NCBI RefSeq assembly: GCF_003390885.1
Contig: NZ_QMEL01000002.1
Span: forward strand, 62,001 to 126,000
Length of the DNA stretch: 64,000 nucleotides
Source of the DNA: Pelagibacterium sediminicola
GTDB lineage: Bacteria > Pseudomonadota > Alphaproteobacteria > Rhizobiales > Devosiaceae
Direction of reading: 5' to 3'
In this document: piece after piece, positions 16,443-24,934 of the stretch
Layout of the letters: each line of letters begins with the position of its first letter
Numbering within the stretch: the first letter of the stretch is position 1
Notes under the pieces: model-generated
Seen by the model: the letters and a program-made list of their open reading frames with translations, nothing else
Told to the model about the DNA's origin: nothing
The model's database searches: none
Made by a program: the position numbers and the translations under genes

Positions 16443-17686
16443 TCAATCCTCGGCAAATCTGAGCAGCTTGATCGCGTCGAAATCGGCGATCCCGCCGCCC
16501 ACGCGCTTGGTGGTGTAGAACAGCACGTAGGGCTTGGCCGAATAGGGATCGCGCAGGACGTTCACGCCCTGGCGGTCCACGATAAGGTAACCGCGCCGGA
16601 AATCGCCGAAGGCGATGGGGGTGGCATCATTGTCGATGTCGGGCATGTCCTCGGCCTCGACCAGCGGGAAGCCCATCAAGCTGGCGCGGCCATCGGGTGC
16701 GGCGGCAGGTTGCCAGAGGTAGTTGCCGTCGGCGTCCTTGAGCTTGCGGATCGCCCCTTGCGTGCGCCGGTTCATCAGCCAGGTGGCGTTCTGGCGGTAG
16801 CCGGATTTGAGCGCATAGACGAGGTCGATCAAGACGTCCGAGGCATCCGCGGGTGCCGATCCGCCGGGGAACCCGCCGTCGACACCGGTCGCGATATAGC
16901 CCAGCTTGTCCCACGCCCAGTTCTCTTCGGCAACGATGTCCGCATCGAGAAAGCCGGTGGGCTTGTTGGCGCCGTCCCCGAGGATGAAGGCGGCGGTTTC
17001 CTGTTCGGCAAAGGCGGCATTGACCTCCTCGGCGATCCACTGGCCGACATCGACGGCGGCGTCATCGAGGAAGTTCTGGGTTGCCGCGGGCATGGCGTAG
17101 AGTTCGGTCGTGGGGAAGGCGAGTTCGTCCAGCACCTGCGAACCGGTCTGGACGCGCGCCGCCGTCTCGCCTACCCATCCGACCTGCGGGCCGGTGATAG
17201 TAATCGGTTTTTTATAGACCGATGACGACACCTGCCGCACGCCGCAAATGGCGCGCATGGGCGAGATGGCCGTCAGGAGCCGCGAGATTTCGGTTTCGGT
17301 CTCTGCGGGCACGAGATAGCCGCCGTCTTCATTCGAGCCGACCGAGAGTGCCTTTTCCTCGCCGCGCTTCACATAGGCCGAAAAAGAGTCCTTGTATTCG
17401 TCGCCGGCGCACAGGCGGCCGGTTTCCAGCGCCGGGCGGGCGCGGTCGATGCTGGCCTTGTCGATGGCGGCTTTCCGGTCATCGAGAAAGGCGTTGAGCC
17501 GGTCGAGCTTGTCCTCGATCAGCGTATCGGCGCTCCCGCGCTTTCGATCTCATCGAGGCGCGCGTCGTTGGACGCCTTGAACTCCTCGAAAGCGGACATG
17601 AATTCGCCAAGCATGGCGTTGACGTCGCCCAAAACGGGGCTGGCCGCCGCCTTGTTTTCAAGGCGCGGTTGGATGGTCTTGGTCAT
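16443..17686 (-). pseudogene. GTA major capsid protein (HK97 fold), gp5-like, frameshifted
   Basis: The gene starts at the ATG at 17686 (SD AAGGAAC) with MTKTIQPRLENKAA, the N-terminal scaffold (delta) domain, and reads to LDEIESAGAPIR before a TGA at 17519-17521. The expected continuation, ADTLIEDKLDRLNAF and on through DEYKDSFSAYVKRGEEKAL into the HK97 capsid body (VPAETETEISRLL to IKLLRFAED), lies in another frame. The span of 1244 bases is one short of a multiple of three, and one added base near 17531-17540 restores ESAG-S-ADTL. The second frame has no ATG in its first part. This is either a real inactivating deletion or a sequencing error; no convincing slippery site is seen. Confidence 0.85.
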
Positions 17687-17699
17687 TGCTGTTCCTTTT

Positions 17700-18188
17700 T
17701 CAGCTAAACATGCGCGCTGCCGCGCCGAGCGTTGCGGCAAGCCGGGCCTCGTGCCCGTCGGGCGCGGAGGCGATCCGCGCCGCTTCCATCATCGGGAAAG
17801 TGACGATGGAAATTTCCCACAGGTCCACGGCCCAGAGCCGCCGGTGACCCGTCCCCCGGTCGCGGGTGGCGCGGACCGCGCGGAACCCGATGGAGAGCCC
17901 ATCGAGCGCGCCCTGCGCGATCAGGGATTTAAGATGAGCGGCGCGCGGCACCACATCGAGGAGGCGCCCCGAAACCCTCAATCCCCGCGCGTCCTCGACG
18001 ATCTCGTCCCAGAGCCCGATCGGCTCCTTGGGGTCGTGCTGAAACAGCAGCCGCACTCTTGCCGGGGCGCGCCTGCGGAGCGTTTCGGCAAAGGCGCCGG
18101 GCATGACGATATCGCCGCCCTGGTCGAGCTGGCCGAACAGCGAGGCGTAACCGGAAAACCGCCCGTCGGCATCGATAGTCGCACCCAT
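17700..18188 (-). CDS. GTA prohead protease, gp4-like
   Basis: A 162-residue HK97-type prohead protease (family S78): MGATIDADGRFSGYASLFG, QGGDIVMPGAF, the catalytic His51 in LFQHDPKEPIG, and Ser99 in GLSIGFRA, then LWEISIVTFPM. It removes the capsid delta domain during maturation. The ATG follows directly the stop of a 44-codon gene (TGAATG) and the gene ends 13 bases before the capsid start. It is intact. Confidence 0.9.
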   Translation of the reverse strand: MGATIDADGRFSGYASLFGQLDQGGDIVMPGAFAETLRRRAPARVRLLFQHDPKEPIGLWDEIVEDARGLRVSGRLLDVVPRAAHLKSLIAQGALDGLSIGFRAVRATRDRGTGHRRLWAVDLWEISIVTFPMMEAARIASAPDGHEARLAATLGAAARMFS

Positions 18189-18323
18189 TCAGCGCCCCGT
18201 CGGCTTGCGCCGTGTGCGCGGCGATTTTTGGGCCGCAAGCGTGCCCGCGAGCAGCCAGGCGAACTGGCGGAAGACCTGCTGGGCTTCCTGCTGGCCGGCC
18301 TTGCCTGTCTGGACTTTCTTCAT
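18189..18323 (-). CDS. Small basic GTA-cluster protein (44 aa)
   Basis: A 44-codon frame from the ATG at 18323 encodes MKKVQTGKAGQQEAQQVFRQ followed by a short hydrophobic stretch (FAWLLAGTLAAQ) and a very basic tail (KSPRTRRKPTGR). It starts one base after the stop of the 62-residue gene and its TGA directly abuts the protease ATG, so it is packed as a true cistron. No family is recognised. A basic, partly hydrophobic protein at this position may be a scaffold, minor capsid or membrane component; that is a guess. Confidence 0.55.
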   Translation of the reverse strand: MKKVQTGKAGQQEAQQVFRQFAWLLAGTLAAQKSPRTRRKPTGR

Positions 18324-18325
18324 GG

Positions 18326-18514
18326 TCAATCCTTCTCCCTGAAGAGGCGATTGAGGTGGGCGATTTCGGTGACGAACGCATTGAAGCGCCGGTTGGCGGT
18401 CGCCAGTTCACGCAGCAGGAACACGACGACCGCACTCGCCCCGCTCGCCCACAGGAACAGCGCCAGATGCGCAAGGTCCCCGCGGTCGAGGATGGTTTTC
18501 GTGATGTCGTCCAT
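18326..18514 (-). CDS. Small membrane protein of the GTA cluster, gp3.5 position
   Basis: A 62-residue protein with one clear membrane helix (LALFLWASGASAVVVFLL, about residues 18-36) followed by a charged, possibly coiled-coil segment (ATANRRFNAFVTEIAHLNRL). It occupies the place of RcGTA g3.5, between portal and protease, and leads directly into a 44-residue basic protein. Upstream lies a type B repeat block that separates it from the portal gene. Function unknown. Confidence 0.65.
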   Translation of the reverse strand: MDDITKTILDRGDLAHLALFLWASGASAVVVFLLRELATANRRFNAFVTEIAHLNRLFREKD

Positions 18515-18528
18515 GTTTCCAAACTCCG

Positions 18529-18650
18529 TGGGTCACCCCACCCCAACCCTCCCCATCAAGGGGAGGGTGTTTCCTTTGCTTGGCTATCTCCATACGCACA
18601 AGGCCAGCACCTCCCCCCTTGTGGGGGAGGTTGGGAGGGGGGATTCGGCG
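18529..18650. repeat. Type B palindromic repeat inside the GTA cluster
   Basis: The inner hairpins CCCTCCCC-ATCAAG-GGGAGGG and CTCCCCCC-TTGT-GGGGGAG are the same as at 16312-16438, as is the linker with CGCACAAGGCC. The right edge touches the portal stop codon at 18651-18653. Confidence 0.85.
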
Positions 18651-19823
18651 TCAGCCGAAATCAGCTCTTCCAAACCCGAGCAATTCCCGCTTCTCGTCAT
18701 CGCTGAGGAACGCCGCGTTCCCCACCCGCTCCCAATCGAGCTTGCGATCCGCCGCCAGCGCCTCGATCACGTCGAAGTCCGGCACCAGCGCCGCGCCGTC
18801 GAATGCAGGCGAGAGCCAGTGGTTGAGCGCGGCAAGCACCTTGGTGACGAGCGGGATCACCGTCTGCCGCCAGAGCGCACGGCTGGCTTCGGCGTAATTG
18901 GCGTAGGTGTTGTCGCCGGGAATGCCCAGCAGCATGGGTGGCACGCCGAAGGCCAGCGCGATCTCGCGCGCGGCGGCGTTCTTGGCTTCGAGAAAATCCA
19001 TGTCCTTGGGCGTGAGCGCGATGGCCTTCCAGTCCAGCCCGCCCTCGAGCACCATGGGGCGGCCCGCATTGAGCGCCCCGGCGAAACCTTCCTCGAGTTC
19101 GCCCTTGAGCCGCTGATACTGGTCTTCCGTGAGGTTCCCGGAGCCCGCATTGTAAACCAGCGCACCGGAGGGCCGCGCCGCGTTTTCCAGCAGCGCGCGG
19201 TTCCAGGCGGTCGCCGCGTTATGCGTTTCCAGACTGCCCTGCGCGGCATCGAGCGGGGCCTGCCCGTAATGATCGTCGAGCGGGTTGAACAGCGTCAGAT
19301 GCAGGACGCGCGCTATGGGCGCGGTGTCGAGCATCAGGCGCGCCGTCCTGCCTCCGGCGGTATAGGCGTAGCCCGTCGGCCACCCGTCGCGCCCCGCGAT
19401 CACCGTCATCCGATCGGGCCTGAGGCCATAGAGCCCCTTCACCACGCCATCGACGATCGCGGCATCAAGATAGGCGTTGCCCGCAATCTGGAGATAGGCA
19501 TAGACGCTTTCGAGCAGCGCCTTGCCATCCTCGCGCGGGTTGGGACGGGCGAGCAGGCCGAGCAGGGGATGCTCAGTCAGAACCGCGTTGCCATCCGCCA
19601 CTTCCAGCGGCACCCGCGCGGCGCTTTCGGCCACCAGCCGCACGCAGCGATAAGCCACCGGATTGCGCGCGAACCCTTCATTGGCCAGCGCCGCGAACCC
19701 CTTTTTCAGGCTGGTGCCGGTGCCCAGGTGCGACAGCGTGAACAGCGTCTGCGGTCCGGCCATCTTCCTTTCGGAAGGCACGGCGGCAGGGCCGGCAAAC
19801 AGCCGGGTGAACCAGTTTGGCAT
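18651..19823 (-). CDS. GTA portal protein, gp3-like
   Basis: A 390-residue HK97-family portal protein: VAYRCVRLVAESAARVPLEV, EHPLLGLLARPNP, YAYLQIAGNAYL, and the later FGVPPMLLGIPGDNTYANY with the helix ASRALWRQTVIPLV that lines the channel. It forms the dodecameric DNA gate of the head. Length and motif order fit the RcGTA portal. The stop codon lies at the edge of a palindromic repeat, so the last residues may have been altered by repeat insertion. Confidence 0.92.
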   Translation of the reverse strand: MPNWFTRLFAGPAAVPSERKMAGPQTLFTLSHLGTGTSLKKGFAALANEGFARNPVAYRCVRLVAESAARVPLEVADGNAVLTEHPLLGLLARPNPREDGKALLESVYAYLQIAGNAYLDAAIVDGVVKGLYGLRPDRMTVIAGRDGWPTGYAYTAGGRTARLMLDTAPIARVLHLTLFNPLDDHYGQAPLDAAQGSLETHNAATAWNRALLENAARPSGALVYNAGSGNLTEDQYQRLKGELEEGFAGALNAGRPMVLEGGLDWKAIALTPKDMDFLEAKNAAAREIALAFGVPPMLLGIPGDNTYANYAEASRALWRQTVIPLVTKVLAALNHWLSPAFDGAALVPDFDVIEALAADRKLDWERVGNAAFLSDDEKRELLGFGRADFG

Positions 19824-19841
19824 CGTGTTTTCCTTATAATC

Positions 19842-21119
19842 CTACCGCACCCTTGGCACCGGACCATCCTCGAGCATCAGCGCTGTAATGGCCCAGACCA
19901 GCGCGTCCACCCGGTCCGGCGAATGGCCATCGGCCATCCCGTCCGCGCCGAACACGCACATTTCGTCTTCGAGTTCGGGGAAGGGCTCGGCGTGCTTTAC
20001 CCGTCCCCGCGCATAGAGCGCCGCAACCGGTTCGGCCCGCACCCATTTGCCGCGTGTGGCGCGCACCTGGCGCACCGGCACCGCTCCATCCACGTGCGAG
20101 ATCAGCGTGCTCACCAGGTCGCCGCCCTGGTTGACCTCGGCAACGATGGCATCGGCCTCGAATTCATGGAACGCAACGACCGCAAGGCTCGCCCAGCGAT
20201 CCGGGCTCACGCCCCTCACCGTCCGGTCGGCCAGCACCACCGCGATCTCGTCGGCCCGCCCCGCAATAACGATACCGCAGGCATCCGAACGCGCATGGCC
20301 TGTGACCGGCGGGTCTACCGCGACGACGATCCGGCCCATATCCGGCGCCATGCCGATGCGTGCCGCCTCGATTCCGCTGCGCGTCCAGAGCGCGCCGGGC
20401 AAGTCCTCGATGAACTCGCCCTCCAGTTCCTGCCGCCCCAGCGCTGTGCCATCATAACGGCCCACCACAGCCGAAAGGAACGGCGGCGCGAGATTGGCCG
20501 CGTTATCGGAAGTGGGCATTACCGTTTTCACCGTCCCCGGCTCGGCCAGCAGCCGCTTCAGGAGCCGCGTGGGTTTTGGCGTCGTCGTCACGATCTGGCG
20601 CGGCCGGTCGCCCAGCCGCAGCGCAAATTGCAGCATGTCCCAGGCCGCTTCCGCATTGGGCCATTTGGCCAGTTCATCCGACCAGGCCGCCGCAAATTGC
20701 GGCCCGCGGAACCGTTCGGGATCATTGGCGGGCAGGAGCATGGCCTGCGCGCCATTGTTCCAGGTCAGGAGATGCCGCCCCGCATCGAAATGCGGGCGCT
20801 CGTCATGGGCGTGGATCGCCAGAAGACCCGAAACCCCTTCCACCATCACGGCCCGCGCCTCCGTCATGGTTTCGCCGACCAGCGCGATGGGCGAAACTGG
20901 CGGATCGGCCAGCGCCATCAGCCTGATCCATTCCGCCCCGGCCCGCGTCTTGCCTGAGCCGCGTCCGCCGATCAGAAGCCATGTCGTCCAGTCGCCGTCG
21001 GGCGGCGCCTGTTCGGTGCGCGCCCACCAGCTCCAGAAGCCGTATTCGCGGATGAAGGCTTCATCGTCGAGTTCGGCGACGAGCGGATGGATGCCCCCGT
21101 CAGCCCTTTTGCTGCTCAA
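19842..21119 (-). CDS. GTA large terminase, gp2-like
   Basis: A 425-residue DNA-packaging motor. Walker A is GGRGSGKT (51-58), Walker B ends in Asp148-Glu149 (AAWSDELAKW), followed by IVTTTPKPTRLLK. The C-terminal nuclease domain shows VAVDPPVTG and the late acidic DRVDALVWA. The start is a TTG at 21119 that lies inside the small-terminase gene (20-base overlap), consistent with coupling. All core motifs are intact. Confidence 0.92.
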   Translation of the reverse strand: MSSKRADGGIHPLVAELDDEAFIREYGFWSWWARTEQAPPDGDWTTWLLIGGRGSGKTRAGAEWIRLMALADPPVSPIALVGETMTEARAVMVEGVSGLLAIHAHDERPHFDAGRHLLTWNNGAQAMLLPANDPERFRGPQFAAAWSDELAKWPNAEAAWDMLQFALRLGDRPRQIVTTTPKPTRLLKRLLAEPGTVKTVMPTSDNAANLAPPFLSAVVGRYDGTALGRQELEGEFIEDLPGALWTRSGIEAARIGMAPDMGRIVVAVDPPVTGHARSDACGIVIAGRADEIAVVLADRTVRGVSPDRWASLAVVAFHEFEADAIVAEVNQGGDLVSTLISHVDGAVPVRQVRATRGKWVRAEPVAALYARGRVKHAEPFPELEDEMCVFGADGMADGHSPDRVDALVWAITALMLEDGPVPRVR

Positions 21120-21522
21120 GCTCGAATATCCGGCGCGAGAGGCGCTTTCTCATGTCCTGCAATTGCGGGCTGGACGGCTTGTTGCGCTGTGCCGACCGGC
21201 TGGCGACATCGAGTTCGATCAGTTTATCGAGCGTGCGCGCCATGTGGCCAAGCGCCTGCACTTCGGGCGCCCGGTCGTCATCGGCCATGTCGCTCAACTG
21301 GACGATCTGGTTCTCGAACAGCCCGAAAAGCTGGCCGATCAACGCATCGTGCCCCGCCCCGGTCGGTCTGGTATGGCGCAGCCGCCAGCCCTCGCACAAC
21401 CGCCTGCGGCGCAACGCCAGCAAGGTGATGCCATATTTTTCCACCAGTGCCGCCACCGGCATTTCGCCATCCTCATACTCGGCCCGGACGGCACCCCAAT
21501 CCGGCTCCGTGCTGCCCGACAT
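21100..21522 (-). CDS. GTA small terminase-like protein, gp1-like
   Basis: The 140-residue product opens with a helix-turn-helix-like module (WGAVRAEYEDGEMPVAALVE, then KYGITLLALRRRR), a central helical part, and a C-terminal coiled segment (MRKRLSRRIFELEQQKG). It is the first gene of the cluster, where RcGTA g1 encodes the small terminase, which has reduced sequence specificity so that random host DNA is packaged. The ATG at 21522 has GGAGGGG three bases upstream; a longer reading from 21561 is possible but lacks such an SD. The promoter should lie in 21523-21655, where I see no clear regulatory box. Confidence 0.8.
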   Translation of the reverse strand: MSGSTEPDWGAVRAEYEDGEMPVAALVEKYGITLLALRRRRLCEGWRLRHTRPTGAGHDALIGQLFGLFENQIVQLSDMADDDRAPEVQALGHMARTLDKLIELDVASRSAQRNKPSSPQLQDMRKRLSRRIFELEQQKG

Positions 21523-21653
21523 CGCCCCTCCAAAACAAAAGGGCACCGCCGCTGCCGGCAATGCCCATTTCTTCGACCATGGCAGAACTATAGCTGATCA
21601 GCGTGACGCGGGGATAAGTTCTTCCGGACCGGAAAATACGGCGTTCCGGAGAG

Positions 21654-21847
21654 GCATCGCAGCCCCCTCACCCCCAACCCCTCTCCCACGGGGGGAGAGG
21701 GGGGCTCGTGTTGCCTCCCCACGGTTACCCTTCTCCCCTTGTGGGATTGAGGAATGTCCCGAAGGGCAAATCGCTCCAGTGGAGCGATTTGAATGACGAA
21801 AGTGGGCTTTCGCGAAGCGAAAGGTCGGATGAGGGGGCTGCGGTGCC
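21654..21847. repeat. Type A palindromic repeat with nested 23-bp palindrome
   Basis: A type A repeat (CATCGCAGCCCCCTCACCC to GATGAGGGGGCTGCGGTG) is enlarged by an insert of about 45 bases whose core at 21768-21790 is the odd palindrome AAATCGCTCC-AGT-GGAGCGATTT. The block separates the start of the GTA cluster from the end of the M16 protease gene. Bases 21523-21653 in front of it would hold the GTA promoter. Confidence 0.85.
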
Positions 21848-21865
21848 TGCCCAAACGGCTGCCGC

Positions 21866-24772
21866 CTAAAGCACCTTCGTCAGCGTCAAGAACCCGTTCC
21901 GCTCCGTGTTTGCCTCGGTGAGCGCCTTTTCGGAACCCATCACCACCACGTGCCCATTGCGCGCCACCTCGGCGAGCAGATCGGCTGCGTCGGTGAAATC
22001 CTTTGCACTGGTTGCGAGCACCTGCTCGCGCCGTTCTTGCCGGTAGTCCTCGGTCACCCCCGTGAGGGTGCGGGTCAAGGCGGTATACCCCTTGGCGTCG
22101 GGCAATTGATAGGGATCGAGATCGCCGATGGTGCCGATGATCGAGCGTACGATGTCGCTTTCCGATACGCCCTTGCGCAAAAAGTCGGGCGCTGCGTCAT
22201 AGATGTCGAGCGTCGCAACGAGGTTGGGGTCGCGGTAAGAACCGAAGGCATAGGTATCGGCCAGGGGGCTATAGCTCGCAAACCCACCATAGGCCCCGCC
22301 CTCGACCCGCACCTTGTCCCAAAGATAGGCGGTTCCGAGATATTTGGTCACCACCGACAGCGCCGCGCTGGGGCTGTGTCCGAGTTTTTTGAGGTTCACG
22401 CCCTTTGCGACATAATTGACCTGCGCGGGGATGGTCAGCCCCTCATTGGCGGGCGCGGGCAGCGGCGACCAGTCGTGCCGGACAAAGCTGTGACGCGGCA
22501 GGGTCGCGGCGAAAGCGGCCAGTTCCTTTTCAAACCCGGCAAAAATCCCGGCATCCGTTGTGACATTGAACACCGCCGCCCCGGCATTGACCAGATGCTC
22601 GCGGATCGCCACCAGATCGGCCTCGACGCTGGCCCAGTCCTCATCGATCCGCCTTGCCAGGTCGCGAAGAAAGAAGAGTTGGGAAACGCCGGTGCATTGC
22701 TCATTGGCCCAGTCGGCCTCGTGCAGCGAAGCGCGGAGGCGCGAAAAGACCTTCTGGTGCCCCGAGGGCACCAATCCGGCCTCCAGATGCGCCTTGTTCT
22801 GCGCCACCATCTGGCGGATGCGCTCGCGGTTGTCGAGGCGCGCATCGGTCAGCGTGTCGGTGAGGATGGCAAGCATCTCCCCGGTCTTGTCGGCAGTCGC
22901 CTTGCCCCGGATGACCACATAGGCCGCCGCCTCATCCGTATCACGCACGGGCGCGATCAGACGGCTTGCAACGATGCCGCCGGTCGAGCGCCCGATGCGC
23001 TGGGACAGCGAAACGAAATCCTCTTTCGAGGTGCCGGTCTGCGACAGCGCCTGGGTGAAGATGGGCAGGTAGGGCACATACTCGCGCGGCAGCGATTTGA
23101 GATCGAAGCCGAGGTCGAAATAGACGATGCCATTGGTCGGCAGGTCGTGGAACAGCGTCCGCACGCCGTCGACCGCCATCTCCTCGCTGGGGATCGTAAC
23201 ACCTTCGCGCGGCAGGTCGGCGAGCGTCAGCGTGGGAATCCTTGCAAGGTCCTCGGGCCTGTCGACGGCGTTCTGCAGCGCCTTCAGCCGGCGGGTGGTT
23301 TCGATGGTGTCTTCAACTTCGTTATCGTTCATCGCCGCCCGGACCGCATCGAGCTTTTGCCGCTCGGCGGCGGCTTCCCGTTCGGCCTGCTCCTTGTCGG
23401 CCCTGACGACGACAGTCGAGCGATGCCCGTTTTTGATCAACAGCTTACGGATCAAGTCTTCCAGAACCGATTCACCTGACTCAAGCCGCGCTTTAAGCCG
23501 TTCAAGCGCTGATTCATATTTCAATCCGTCAAGTGGGTTGCCGCCATAGAGCCATTCGTTGAGTGCTGAAAAGAAGAACACGATGCCGCGCGGATATCCG
23601 CCCGTATTGTTCTCGCGAAGCTGGAACTCATAGGTATTGACGGTCGCTTCGACCGTCGCCCTGTCGATGCCTTTTTCGGCCAGTTCCTCGAGCCCTTCAA
23701 GGATCAGCGCTTCGAGCTTTTCGGCATCCTTCGGGTCGACGCCGCGCATGCCGGCGTAGAACCATGGCTGGCGGTACATGCCGTTGAGATAGGCCATGAC
23801 GGCTTCGCCCAACCCGGAATCGGTGAGCTTTTTATAGAGCGGGGCGGCCTGCGTTCCGAACAACGCCAGCGCCATCACATTGCGCGCAAGATTTTCCTCG
23901 ATGTCGTCGGTGGGATCGAACAGCCAGTTGACCGACACGAAGGCATTGCGCGGGTTGTCCTCGTCGGCGGGATAGCTCGCCTCGACCCGGACGGGTTTGT
24001 CGAACCGCTTCTGGAGCGGCACCACGGACGCGCGTTCGGTCCGCTCGAAACGCGAAAGCGCCGCATCGAGGATTTCGAGCCGCCGCGCCGGATCGTCATC
24101 GCCGTAGAAAATAATCTGGGCGTTGGAGGGGTGATAATAGCGCTCGTGAAACGCCTTGAACTGCTCATAGGTCAGATCCGGCATCACGCGCGGATCTCCC
24201 CCTGACGACAGCCCATAGGTCGTGTCGGGGAAAAGCGAGAATTGCGCGGTTACGCGGAACACGGTGTCGGGCGAGGAATAGGCACCCTTCATCTCGTTAA
24301 AGACCACGCCCTTGTAGATCAGCGGCGCATCGGGGTTTTCGAGTTCGTAATGCCAGCCTTCCTGCAGGAACGTCTCGCGGGAAATGAGCGGGAAGAACAC
24401 CGCATCGAGATAGACTTCGGTGAGATTGTAGAAATCGGCAAGGTTCTGGCTGGCCACCGGATAGACCGTCTTGTCGGGGAAGGTCATCGCGTTGAGAAAT
24501 GTATGCAGCGAGCCCTTGAGCATTTCAACGAACGGCTTTTTGACCGGGAACTTTTCCGAGCCGCACAGCACCGAGTGTTCGAGGATATGGGCAATGCCCG
24601 TCGAATCCTCGGGCGGGGTTGCAAACGAAATCCCGAACACCTTGTTTTCGTCGTCATTGATGAGCGAGAGCACTTCCGCACCGGTCTTCTTGTGCCGGTA
24701 GTGCCGGGCCAGCGCATTGACCTCGGGGATGTGTTCCTGTGCAATCAGGTCGAATGCGGGGTGGGCTGACAT
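21866..24772 (-). CDS. Zinc metalloprotease, M16C family (PreP/Cym1-like)
   Basis: A 968-residue single-chain M16C peptidase. The inverted zinc motif HILEH (His62, Glu65, His66) and the distal ligand Glu160 in VVFNEMKGAYSS are present, as is the second half typical of presequence peptidases. Such enzymes degrade short unfolded peptides inside a closed chamber, in bacteria probably as scavengers of signal peptides and other fragments. No signal peptide is visible, so it should act in the cytoplasm. It is monocistronic, divergent from the secreted-protein gene at 24935 with about 160 bases of shared upstream region. Confidence 0.9.
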   Translation of the reverse strand: MSAHPAFDLIAQEHIPEVNALARHYRHKKTGAEVLSLINDDENKVFGISFATPPEDSTGIAHILEHSVLCGSEKFPVKKPFVEMLKGSLHTFLNAMTFPDKTVYPVASQNLADFYNLTEVYLDAVFFPLISRETFLQEGWHYELENPDAPLIYKGVVFNEMKGAYSSPDTVFRVTAQFSLFPDTTYGLSSGGDPRVMPDLTYEQFKAFHERYYHPSNAQIIFYGDDDPARRLEILDAALSRFERTERASVVPLQKRFDKPVRVEASYPADEDNPRNAFVSVNWLFDPTDDIEENLARNVMALALFGTQAAPLYKKLTDSGLGEAVMAYLNGMYRQPWFYAGMRGVDPKDAEKLEALILEGLEELAEKGIDRATVEATVNTYEFQLRENNTGGYPRGIVFFFSALNEWLYGGNPLDGLKYESALERLKARLESGESVLEDLIRKLLIKNGHRSTVVVRADKEQAEREAAAERQKLDAVRAAMNDNEVEDTIETTRRLKALQNAVDRPEDLARIPTLTLADLPREGVTIPSEEMAVDGVRTLFHDLPTNGIVYFDLGFDLKSLPREYVPYLPIFTQALSQTGTSKEDFVSLSQRIGRSTGGIVASRLIAPVRDTDEAAAYVVIRGKATADKTGEMLAILTDTLTDARLDNRERIRQMVAQNKAHLEAGLVPSGHQKVFSRLRASLHEADWANEQCTGVSQLFFLRDLARRIDEDWASVEADLVAIREHLVNAGAAVFNVTTDAGIFAGFEKELAAFAATLPRHSFVRHDWSPLPAPANEGLTIPAQVNYVAKGVNLKKLGHSPSAALSVVTKYLGTAYLWDKVRVEGGAYGGFASYSPLADTYAFGSYRDPNLVATLDIYDAAPDFLRKGVSESDIVRSIIGTIGDLDPYQLPDAKGYTALTRTLTGVTEDYRQERREQVLATSAKDFTDAADLLAEVARNGHVVVMGSEKALTEANTERNGFLTLTKVL

Positions 24773-24934
24773 GGTGGCTCCTCTTGGGCAGATCCTTTGG
24801 GTAGATCATGTAGGCACAACATTGCCGAACGCCAACCGTTTCGTGGCCCGCGCAAACAATAGCGTGAAAACATATGGACTTGGGCGGCGCGGGCCACCAC
24901 ATTGGACTAAACCAATTTTGGGAGACTTGGCATA

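Noticed and set aside
17519-17560. Programmed -1 ribosomal frameshifting to make the capsid
   Set aside because: The overlap window contains no X-XXY-YYZ slippery heptamer or clear downstream pseudoknot, and capsid genes of this family are normally one frame.
17568-20957. A 1129-codon plus-strand frame opposite the protease, portal and terminase genes
   Set aside because: It runs antisense through several well-identified genes and two repeat blocks; the composition is typical of GC-rich shadow frames.
5906-21522. Interpretation as a temperate prophage
   Set aside because: No integrase, repressor, replication genes, tRNA att site or direct repeats flank the cluster; gene set and order follow RcGTA.
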